From NCBI RefSeq assembly GCF_010892395.1, contig NZ_JAACKB010000427.1, positions 1 through 7,201 of the forward strand: a DNA stretch of 7,201 bases, given 5' to 3'. The notes below the pieces were generated by a model that worked only from the letters and a program-made list of their open reading frames with translations, searched no databases and was not told the DNA's origin. The stretch comes from Sulfurovum sp. bin170. Its GTDB lineage: Bacteria; Campylobacterota; Campylobacteria; Campylobacterales; Sulfurovaceae. Of this stretch, positions 1 to 5,819 are shown in pieces; the first letter of the stretch is position 1; each line of letters begins with the position of its first letter. A program made the translations under genes and the position numbers.

Positions 1-1880
1 ACTATCAAATGGTCGTGATGGTCTAATCTATTGCTTCCATCTTTATTTTTAACATAAATTTTCTCTCCACTATTATCTTTACTCGGTTTACTCATAGTAG
101 CAAAGAAGATATTATAGTCATCCTTTTTAGGGCAAAGCTTCCTATCCCATTTCTGCACAATAAGCACAGAGGTTTTTGTGCCTGTATGGGGTTTAAATAC
201 ATTTCCATGAAGTCCAACTACTGCTAAGATTCGGCATTTTTCAGCGATAAAGTCTCGTATGTGTTTGTCGCTAGAGTTATTAAATCGCCCTTGGGGTAAC
301 ACAACTGCCATTCGTCCACCACTCTTTAACATATCAAGATTTCGCTCTATAAAAAGTATGTCTCTTCCTACTTTAGTTTGATATTTGCCATTAGATTTTT
401 TGCCAAGCTCATAACGGTGTAAAATTCGACTCTCTTTGATGTCTCCTGCAAAAGGTGGATTTGCCATAACCATATCAAAGTTAAAGGCTCTATCTTCTCC
501 TTTTTTGGCTCTAAGTCTCTTAAGCCGTCTCCATCCATCAAAATAGGTATCCATCCACTCTTCATTTTTGGTGTTCTCATCCCATCTATCAAAATCGAGT
601 GAGTTCATATTTAGCACATTGGTATGTCCATCTCCTGCGATGATGTTTAACATTCTAGCCACTCTCACGGTCTTTTTATCAAAATCTATACCAAACACTT
701 TCTCTTTGACATAATCTAACGCTCTATCCTCTTTTTTGTCAGCCGTAAAAAGATGTGACTCCTCTATCCCCATATCAGCGTATATTTTTTTCCACACATC
801 AAACACGGTGTGAATAGGAAAACCACAACTCCCACTAGCTGTGTCTATCATCGTCTCATGCTCTTGTGGGTTGAGCATCTTTACACACATATCTATCACA
901 TAGCGTGGAGTAAAATATTGACCCTTTTCGCCTTTTGCATTTTTGTTTACCAAATACTCAAAAGCATCATCTATCACATCAAGATTTGAGTTAAACAGCT
1001 TCACATCTTGCAGAGAACTCACACAAACGCTTAGATGAGAGGCTGTTAACTCTATCGTCTCATCCTCTTTAAATATTCCACTCCACTCTTTTTTGGCTTT
1101 CTCAAATATAGAGCATATCTTCTCTTTTAGCTCACTATCACTCTCTCCATAGTTTCTAAATTCCAAATTTTTGGTGCGTTTTCGTGTGTTTTGAAGCTCA
1201 TCAAAAAGCTTAATAAAGATAAGTTTAAAAACCTCCTCAAAAACATCAACCCCTGCGTTCGCCAACACTTCATCTTCCATATCCAAGATGATATTTTTAA
1301 GGCTTCTCTTTTGAGTTTTAAGTATATCTTTGCCTATCAAATCTTGTATGTTAAACTCTTCTTGCAAAATATCTTTTAACGATTGGTTCTGCGATGGAAT
1401 ATCAGGAATAGGCTCAAAATAGTTAGGGTCTTTACGATGATAGTAGACTGTCTGCTCCCCATTAGACCAAACAGCCATCGTTGCCCCTGTAGAGTTACAG
1501 TAGCTCTTTAACTGCTCTTTTCCCTCTTTGAGTTTTGGCTTTTTGACCTCAATCACAATGTAGGGAACAGTAGGTTGAATCCTATCCATAATCACAATAT
1601 CAGCCCTCTTTTTTTGTGTTCCAAAATGGACAATAAACTCCACTTGCATTCTGTCGTATGAGTAAGCATAATCTTTATGAAGTTGAATCAAAAATAGCTG
1701 TCGAACTATCTCTTCAGGAGTTAGTTTTATATCTTTGTTTCGTACTTTACAAGTAATATAAGGAGCTTTTCCACTCTTTAGCTCTTTTTCAAATATTGAA
1801 TTTTCAAGCTCTTCTATCTGCTCTTTTTTAAATTGTGTTAATTTGTAGTTGCTATCTTTTAGTATGTTTTGTATTGTCAT
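1..1880 (-). CDS. N6-adenine DNA methylase with N-terminal HsdR-N-like nuclease domain (HsdM-like), 3' end outside window
   Basis: Predicted DNA modification subunit that methylates adenine using S-adenosylmethionine, probably with a specificity subunit encoded further left. The frame is open for 626 codons from the ATG at 1880 to the window edge, with no frameshift. Residues about 20-150 resemble the type I restriction enzyme R N-terminal domain (HSDR_N): RADIVIMD places an acidic residue at D94 and IEVKK gives E111 and K113, a PD-(D/E)XK-like D...ExK set. The methylase part follows from about residue 190: GQYFTPR at 320-326 (HsdM hallmark), SAM-binding motif I DTASGSCGF at 346-354 (a variant of the usual DPxxGSGGF), and catalytic NPPF at 474-477. 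No strong Shine-Dalgarno sequence precedes the ATG, but the N-terminus reads as a complete domain. A nearby upstream ATG is out of frame. It could be a type I M subunit or a nuclease-methylase in the manner of BcgI-like type II enzymes; the missing C-terminus and neighbours would decide. Confidence 0.9.
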   Translation of the reverse strand, partial: MTIQNILKDSNYKLTQFKKEQIEELENSIFEKELKSGKAPYITCKVRNKDIKLTPEEIVRQLFLIQLHKDYAYSYDRMQVEFIVHFGTQKKRADIVIMDRIQPTVPYIVIEVKKPKLKEGKEQLKSYCNSTGATMAVWSNGEQTVYYHRKDPNYFEPIPDIPSQNQSLKDILQEEFNIQDLIGKDILKTQKRSLKNIILDMEDEVLANAGVDVFEEVFKLIFIKLFDELQNTRKRTKNLEFRNYGESDSELKEKICSIFEKAKKEWSGIFKEDETIELTASHLSVCVSSLQDVKLFNSNLDVIDDAFEYLVNKNAKGEKGQYFTPRYVIDMCVKMLNPQEHETMIDTASGSCGFPIHTVFDVWKKIYADMGIEESHLFTADKKEDRALDYVKEKVFGIDFDKKTVRVARMLNIIAGDGHTNVLNMNSLDFDRWDENTKNEEWMDTYFDGWRRLKRLRAKKGEDRAFNFDMVMANPPFAGDIKESRILHRYELGKKSNGKYQTKVGRDILFIERNLDMLKSGGRMAVVLPQGRFNNSSDKHIRDFIAEKCRILAVVGLHGNVFKPHTGTKTSVLIVQKWDRKLCPKKDDYNIFFATMSKPSKDNSGEKIYVKNKDGSNRLDHHDHLI

Positions 1881-1913
1881 TGAGGTAGTCCATAGGTTTA
1901 AATAATTAGTAAC

Positions 1914-1927
1914 ATTATATCAAAAAA
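1914..1927 (-). promoter_or_regulatory. Probable sigma-70 promoter of the HsdM-like gene
   Basis: Read on the minus strand, a T-tract TTTTTTGA runs directly into a perfect TATAAT (1914-1919). This resembles Campylobacterota promoters, which use a T-rich stretch and an intact -10 and often lack a clear -35; none is visible at 17 bp spacing here. Transcription would begin near 1907, leaving a leader of about 27 nt before the ATG at 1880. It lies in the 65-bp gap after the AAA-ATPase gene, so the methylase gene need not depend on read-through. Confidence 0.55.
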
Positions 1928-1945
1928 CAGTAGAAGAGTTTTTAC

Positions 1946-3469
1946 CTAAACCCTCTCCCAAGCCAAAACTGAAATATTCCTAACCTTATCATCAAAATTT
2001 ATCCCCAAAAGATAAATTTCTTTCTCTTCACTTAGGTACTTTTGATGATATTTTTTAGCCTTTATCTGTGCTAATGCATCCTCTTTTCCCACTTTAAACT
2101 CTAAAATATAGATTCGGTCATGAACAGTTATGGTTAAATCAATCCTACCTAAATTGGTCACATCTTCAGCCACTATTTTTAGTCCAAATGACGAAAGATA
2201 AGCATAAATCACACTGGCATAATACCCCTCATAATCGCCAATCGTATTTTTCACATAGTTGTTATAAGGAATAGATGCAAATAGTGAGATAAGTGTCTCT
2301 TCTAGCAGTTCAAAATTAGCAGAATTTAATGCTCTAAAGAGTTTAGTTCTTAACTCTAACGGATTGGTGTTATCAGTTAAAAAGGTGATAATCGTTGTAT
2401 TCAAAGAGACAGCCACCTCTTTATTGGGAACTCTTAGATAATAATCCAGCGTCTCAAACTCATTTTCAACAATCTTATCAATAGTCAGATACCCAGCCTG
2501 AAACAGAATCGGCTCTAATGCCATATTTTCAAGACTAAAACTATCAATAAGTTTTGCATCACTCTTTAAATTTTCAAGTTGTGGTAAAAAATAGTTCTTC
2601 TGTTGCATCAGTTTAATCAAAAAACTAGGTGTTCCTGTAGCAAACCAGTAATCTCTGTAGGTAAATTCATTGCGTATAAAAAGTAGAATATCAAAAGGGT
2701 TATAGACATGTTCCCCATTAAAATTATAACCGTTGTACCAAGTTTTTACTTTTTCTCTATCTGACCCCTCTAAATGTTTTTTAAATGAGGTATCCAAATC
2801 ATCTTGAGTATAACCACAGATTGTTGCATATCTTTTATAAAGTGTTATATCTTCAAGGTTATTAAGCCCACTGAAAATAGAAACTTTAGCAAACTTGGTT
2901 ACCCCTGTTAGAAAGACAAATCGTAAATATCTATCATTCTCTTTCATCACACTATAGAAACTTTTAAGTATCTCTTTGGCTTCAATTGCAACACTCATCT
3001 GGTCAACATTATCCAAAATAGCTTTGTCATACTCATCTATCAAAACAACTACTTTTTGATTATATTTTTTACTAGTTTCTTGAATTAGCTCTTGAAAGAA
3101 GATAGCAAAATTTTCATCTCTTTTACACTCTATTTGTAACTGCTGTTGATTATACTCTAGCGTTGCAAGAAGATGTGTTTTAATCGCATCAGCACTTCGT
3201 AAATCCCCACCAAAACTAATTTTAATGACAGGATAAGAGGTGAAATTATATTTATCATAGATATATAAACCTTTAAATAACTCCTTGTTTCCTTTAAAAA
3301 TCTCATGTAGTGTATTTAAAAATAGGCTTTTTCCAAATCGTCTTGGACGAGAGAGGAAAAAATATTTCCCATCAATTAAATCCAATGCCATTTTTGTTTT
3401 GTCAATATAGAGCATATCTTTTTCTAGTATCTCTTTTAGGGTTGATATTCCTATTGGTAATTTTTTCAT
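1946..3469 (-). CDS. AAA-ATPase-like protein with C-terminal PD-(D/E)XK nuclease domain
   Basis: Two-domain protein of 507 aa combining the AAA-ATPase-like family (PF09820) with the PD-(D/E)XK family once called DUF1703 (PF08011). A modified Walker A, RPRRFGKSL, is at residues 41-49 and Walker B VVVLIDEYD at 140-148. The family block beginning FLTGVTKF and ending in GLNNLEDIT spans 186-209. The C-terminal nuclease-like set is GRID (D444), EFK (E457, K459) and Q468 in ALAQIK. Length and domain order are typical of the family, which is widespread and often multicopy in Bacteroidetes, Clostridia and some Campylobacterota. Its cellular role is not established; nucleic-acid cleavage powered or gated by ATP is an inference. 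An in-frame TTG at 3472 would add one residue, but AGGA at 3476-3479 is six bases from the ATG at 3469 and only three from the TTG, so ATG is chosen. The gene starts 36 bp after the symporter stop and may be co-transcribed with it. Confidence 0.93.
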   Translation of the reverse strand: MKKLPIGISTLKEILEKDMLYIDKTKMALDLIDGKYFFLSRPRRFGKSLFLNTLHEIFKGNKELFKGLYIYDKYNFTSYPVIKISFGGDLRSADAIKTHLLATLEYNQQQLQIECKRDENFAIFFQELIQETSKKYNQKVVVLIDEYDKAILDNVDQMSVAIEAKEILKSFYSVMKENDRYLRFVFLTGVTKFAKVSIFSGLNNLEDITLYKRYATICGYTQDDLDTSFKKHLEGSDREKVKTWYNGYNFNGEHVYNPFDILLFIRNEFTYRDYWFATGTPSFLIKLMQQKNYFLPQLENLKSDAKLIDSFSLENMALEPILFQAGYLTIDKIVENEFETLDYYLRVPNKEVAVSLNTTIITFLTDNTNPLELRTKLFRALNSANFELLEETLISLFASIPYNNYVKNTIGDYEGYYASVIYAYLSSFGLKIVAEDVTNLGRIDLTITVHDRIYILEFKVGKEDALAQIKAKKYHQKYLSEEKEIYLLGINFDDKVRNISVLAWERV

Positions 3470-3475
3470 CAATTT

Positions 3476-3480
3476 TCCTC
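3476..3480 (-). promoter_or_regulatory. Ribosome binding site that fixes the AAA-ATPase start
   Basis: On the minus strand GAGGA is followed by AAATTG and then ATG. The spacing favours the ATG at 3469 over the adjacent in-frame TTG at 3472. Confidence 0.7.
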
Positions 3481-3505
3481 TATAATTAGTTTAAATTTAA
3501 AAAAC

Positions 3506-4954
3506 CTAACGAATCGCCTCTCTATCCAACTCACCAGACTTCAACTTCGTCATATACTCTTTGAGATACCTCTTCACATCTCCTGACATAACGATAAGCC
3601 CAAATATATTTGGCAGAGCAAGAGCCAAGAAGAGAATGGAGCTAAAGTCAACCATTGTACTTGTATCGACCATAGTTGCAATAATGATAAATGCTAAGAA
3701 GATAAGTTTGAAGATAATAGATGTTTTTGAACCAAACAGATAAACCCATGCTCTCTCACCGTAGTATGACCATGAAATCATAGTTGAAAATGCAAACATA
3801 AAGATAGCAAAACCAAGAATAGTTGGGAACCAAGAGACAACTGAACCAAACGCCGCTGAGGTTAGAGATGCACCCTGTTTCGCATCTATAAATGCTTGAA
3901 GTTCTGGAGTTCCTCCTGTATAGACACCTGTAATAATGATTACTAGAGCTGTCATTGTACAGACAATAATAGTGTCAATAAATGGTTCGTATAGTGAGAC
4001 CAACCCCTGTCTTACTGGGTACTTTACCCTTGCAGGTGCGTGAGCAATACCAGCAGAACCAAGTCCTGCTTCATTTGAAAATACTGCTCTTTGGAAACCT
4101 TGTGCCATCGCTCCAAACATACCACCTGCTACAGCTGTTGGATTAAATGCCTCTCTAAAAATTAGAGCAAAAGCATCAGGAATGACCGAGATATGTGTTC
4201 CTAAAACCCATAAAACCATTGAGATATAAAAGACTACCATAAAAGGGACAATCGCCTCTGCTACATGTGCAATCCGTTTAATACCACCGATAATTACACT
4301 ACCTACAACAACGGCAAGAAGTATTCCAAAAGCATATGGATAGGTCTCAAAAAATGGAAACTGCCCCTGCATAATACCTAATGATTGAGATACTTGAAAT
4401 GTATTTCCTGCTCCAATAGCTCCCAAAATCATAAAAAAAGCAAAGATAATCGCCAGATATTTACCTGTTTTCACAAAACCTTTGGTAGCAAGACCGTGAG
4501 AGAGATACTCCATCCCCCCACCCATAATTGTACCATCAGGTAAGAACTCTCTATGTTTTACAGAGAGTGTAACCTCTGTAAACTTAAGTGTCATACCTAA
4601 AAAACCTGCCATTATCATCCAAAAGGCAGCCCCTGGTCCCCCCAAGGAGATAGCGATGGATACAGCAGCGATATTTCCTATCCCCACCGTTGCCGAGAGT
4701 GCCGTGGCAAGTGATTGAAAAGGGCTTATAATACCTTTATCATCTATCGTATGGTATTTCCCCCTCACAATTTTGAGTGAATGTCCCATCATCCTAAGGT
4801 TGACAAACCCCATCTTAAAGGTGAGATAGACTCCCCCTGCAATCAGCCATGCCACGATAAATGGTAATGCTGCCCCTTCTATGAGTCCAAAGAAAATATC
4901 AAACATCAAGATATTTTCAAAAAAACCATTAATCGATTCAATTATCTCTTTCAT
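3506..4954 (-). CDS. AGCS-family sodium:alanine/glycine symporter
   Basis: Integral inner-membrane transporter of 482 aa, predicted to take up alanine or glycine with sodium. It has the family's expected length and about ten or eleven hydrophobic segments. Family signatures are intact: the conserved core SPFQSLATALSATVGIGN at 77-94, the AGCS signature beginning PGAAFWMIMAG at 107 and ending in KFTE at 127, and FSNEAGLGSAGIAHA at 292-306. The ATG at 4954 is preceded by AGGAG (4960-4964 on the plus strand) at good spacing. The gene is divergent from the DJ-1-family gene and is followed 36 bp later by the AAA-ATPase gene, with no convincing terminator between them. Exact substrate (alanine, glycine or another small neutral amino acid) cannot be read from sequence. 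No riboswitch-like leader is seen upstream. Confidence 0.95.
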   Translation of the reverse strand: MKEIIESINGFFENILMFDIFFGLIEGAALPFIVAWLIAGGVYLTFKMGFVNLRMMGHSLKIVRGKYHTIDDKGIISPFQSLATALSATVGIGNIAAVSIAISLGGPGAAFWMIMAGFLGMTLKFTEVTLSVKHREFLPDGTIMGGGMEYLSHGLATKGFVKTGKYLAIIFAFFMILGAIGAGNTFQVSQSLGIMQGQFPFFETYPYAFGILLAVVVGSVIIGGIKRIAHVAEAIVPFMVVFYISMVLWVLGTHISVIPDAFALIFREAFNPTAVAGGMFGAMAQGFQRAVFSNEAGLGSAGIAHAPARVKYPVRQGLVSLYEPFIDTIIVCTMTALVIIITGVYTGGTPELQAFIDAKQGASLTSAAFGSVVSWFPTILGFAIFMFAFSTMISWSYYGERAWVYLFGSKTSIIFKLIFLAFIIIATMVDTSTMVDFSSILFLALALPNIFGLIVMSGDVKRYLKEYMTKLKSGELDREAIR

Positions 4955-4981
4955 TTAAGCTCCTGCTTTTTGTTAAATAGC

Positions 4982-4987
4982 ATTGTA
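4982..4987 (-). promoter_or_regulatory. Candidate -10 box for the symporter gene
   Basis: On the minus strand TACAAT, one mismatch from TATAAT, lies 27 bp upstream of the ATG at 4954, preceded by T-rich sequence (ATCTTGTTTCTAA). No good -35 hexamer is present at normal spacing, so the call is tentative. Confidence 0.35.
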
Positions 4988-5006
4988 TTAGAAACAAGAT
5001 AAAACT

Positions 5007-5015
5007 TGCTATAAT
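5007..5015 (+). promoter_or_regulatory. Extended -10 promoter for the DJ-1-family gene
   Basis: TGCTATAAT carries a perfect -10 hexamer (5010-5015) and the TGn extension, which can compensate for the absent -35. Transcription would begin near 5022 and produce a leader of about 140 nt that contains the whole 5043-5134 repeat element. Confidence 0.6.
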
Positions 5016-5066
5016 TTGCACTAAAAAAAGGGCATATTTCATAAGTAATTTATATTTTTTTAGAAA

Positions 5067-5085
5067 ACGCAGACTTTAGTCGCGT
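5067..5085 (-). repeat. Hairpin A of the element (TAAA loop on the minus strand)
   Basis: ACGC pairs with GCGT and GAC (5072-5074) pairs with GTC (5079-5081) around a TTTA loop (5075-5078), with one bulged A at 5071. Read on the minus strand it follows the template CGC-GAC-TAAA-GTC-bulge-GCG, the same layout as hairpin B on the plus strand. Confidence 0.6.
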
Positions 5086-5091
5086 AAAACA

Positions 5092-5113
5092 GTAGGCGAG
5101 GCTAAAGCCATCG
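5092..5113 (+). repeat. Hairpin B of the element, preceded by GTAG (REP-like)
   Basis: CGA (5097-5099) and GGC (5100-5102) pair with GCC (5107-5109) and TCG (5111-5113) around a TAAA loop, with a bulged A at 5110. GTAG at 5092-5095 stands one base before the stem. A GTAG foot next to a bulged hairpin is a known trait of REP sequences mobilised by RAYT (TnpA-REP) transposases; applying that label here is an inference from one copy. Confidence 0.5.
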
Positions 5114-5149
5114 GTTCCAAAGTGTAAATTACTTTTCATTAGCCCAAAA

Positions 5150-5155
5150 AAGGAT
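5150..5155 (+). promoter_or_regulatory. Ribosome binding site of the DJ-1-family gene
   Basis: AAGGAT with GGA ending six bases before the ATG at 5161. It lies outside the 5043-5134 element, so the insertion left translation initiation signals intact. Confidence 0.7.
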
Positions 5156-5160
5156 AAAAA

Positions 5161-5727
5161 ATGGCAAATATACTACTCCCCATATCAGCAGGATTTGAAG
5201 AGGTAGAGTTGGTCTCTCTGGTAGATGTACTTCGTAGAGGTGGGGCAGAGGTTCGTATTGCATATGTGGATAGCGAATTTGAGACTGATTTAATCGTTGG
5301 TGACAATGGAATAACCATTAAAGCAGACACCTCACTCAAAAATGTAATCTCTGAAGATTTCGATATGATTCTACTCGCTGGTGGATGGGATAACGCTTAT
5401 TCTCTAAGAGATAATGCGAGAGTTCAAAAGCTTATCAAAGAGTTTTACAATGATGGCAAGGTAGTTGGGGCGATGTGTGCTTCTGTCTTGGCACTCAAAA
5501 AAGCAGAGGTTTTAGGCAGTGAATATACATGCTATCCTTTTGCCAAAGATGAAGTTGACCATGAGGGATATAGAGAGGATAAGATGGTGGTGACCGATGG
5601 AAATATCATGACATCAAGAGGACCTGGGACTGCTCTCTGTTTTGGTCTTGAAATTTTAAAAAGAATGGTGGGTGTTGAGAGTTATCAAGCTGTTAAAGAT
5701 GGGATGCTTTTGGATTTCTGTGAGTAG
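5161..5727 (+). CDS. DJ-1/ThiJ/PfpI-family protein (YajL/DJ-1-like)
   Basis: Small soluble cytoplasmic protein of 188 aa with the DJ-1 (class I glutamine amidotransferase-like) fold. The N-terminus has GFEEVE, in which E16 matches the acidic partner of the active site (E18 of human DJ-1). The nucleophile elbow is GAMCAS with C106, followed by the late motif SRGPGT. Length matches the family's ~190 aa. Where human DJ-1 has a histidine (THP), this protein has CYP with tyrosine at about residue 125, a variation also common in bacterial homologues. Family members are linked to oxidative or carbonyl stress protection, with glyoxalase or deglycase activities reported and debated; the old thiamine (ThiJ) label is not supported by any neighbour here. 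The long leader containing the 92-bp repeat element is unusual and may affect expression. Confidence 0.93.
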   Translation: MANILLPISAGFEEVELVSLVDVLRRGGAEVRIAYVDSEFETDLIVGDNGITIKADTSLKNVISEDFDMILLAGGWDNAYSLRDNARVQKLIKEFYNDGKVVGAMCASVLALKKAEVLGSEYTCYPFAKDEVDHEGYREDKMVVTDGNIMTSRGPGTALCFGLEILKRMVGVESYQAVKDGMLLDFCE

Positions 5728-5733
5728 AGGTGC

Positions 5734-5743
5734 TAAATTACTT
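5734..5743. repeat. Extra copy of the element's 10-bp end sequence
   Basis: TAAATTACTT, identical to the right end of the 92-bp element at 5125-5134, occurs seven bases after the DJ-1 gene stop. The preceding bases (GTGC here, GTG in the element) are also similar. It may be a remnant or a chance match in AT-rich sequence. Confidence 0.35.
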
Positions 5744-5785
5744 ATTTCGAAGAAATTCATTTACCATCTATAAACCTTTTTACTA

Positions 5786-5791
5786 TATAAT
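5786..5791 (+). promoter_or_regulatory. Candidate -10 box for the macroglobulin gene
   Basis: A perfect TATAAT follows a T-rich stretch (CCTTTTTAC) and lies 28 bp before the ATG at 5820. AAGGA at 5806-5810 serves as ribosome binding site, with a rather long nine-base spacing. No good -35 is seen. It lies in the 92-bp gap after the DJ-1 gene, which shows no strong terminator, so read-through is also possible. Confidence 0.5.
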
Positions 5792-5819
5792 ATTACTTAT
5801 TGTTTAAGGATATTATAAG

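Larger units (their letters stand above)
5043..5134. mobile_element. MITE-like / REP-like 92-bp palindromic insertion with flanking TTCAT duplication
   Basis: The element begins AAGTAATTTA (5043-5052) and ends with the exact reverse complement TAAATTACTT (5125-5134). The pairing continues to 16 bp (5043-5058 with 5119-5134), with two T-G wobbles at 5053/5124 and 5055/5122. Immediately outside both ends is the pentamer TTCAT (5038-5042 and 5135-5139), the pattern of a target-site duplication left by a cut-and-paste transposase. There is no coding capacity, so any transposase would have to be supplied in trans. GC-richer bases are concentrated in the central hairpins, unlike the AT-rich flanks. 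The alternative is a native structured leader RNA for the DJ-1 gene; the flanking direct repeats argue for insertion. Transposition itself is inferred. Confidence 0.6.

Noticed and set aside
368..592. Open frame on the minus strand inside the methylase gene, and a similar plus-strand frame at 1191-1379
   Set aside because: Both are out of frame with the continuous 626-codon methylase reading frame, which carries the recognisable motifs over these positions; the short translations resemble no known family.
1923..1943. AAAAAC/GTTTTT inverted repeat after the AAA-ATPase stop as a possible terminator
   Set aside because: The six-base stem is nearly all A-T, has a nine-base loop and overlaps the T-tract assigned to the methylase promoter; it is too weak to call an intrinsic terminator.
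3490..3501. Perfect 12-bp palindrome TTTAAATTTAAA between the symporter and ATPase genes
   Set aside because: Composed only of A and T in an AT-rich gap; readily expected by chance and with no repeat elsewhere in the window to suggest an operator.
5060..5134. tRNA-like or tmRNA-like gene, prompted by GGTTCCAA and the stem-loops
   Set aside because: No acceptor stem, anticodon arm or canonical T-loop can be assembled, and the arms fit an inverted-repeat element better.
5022..5160. Known riboswitch in the DJ-1 gene leader (TPP considered because of the ThiJ name, also glycine and cobalamin)
   Set aside because: None of the conserved core sequences of these classes is present, and the flanking TTCAT duplication points to an insertion instead.
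5737..5801. Direct repeat ATTACTTATT at 5737-5746 and 5792-5801 upstream of the macroglobulin gene
   Set aside because: Low-complexity AT-rich 10-mer with no symmetry and no further copies; insufficient to propose a regulator site.
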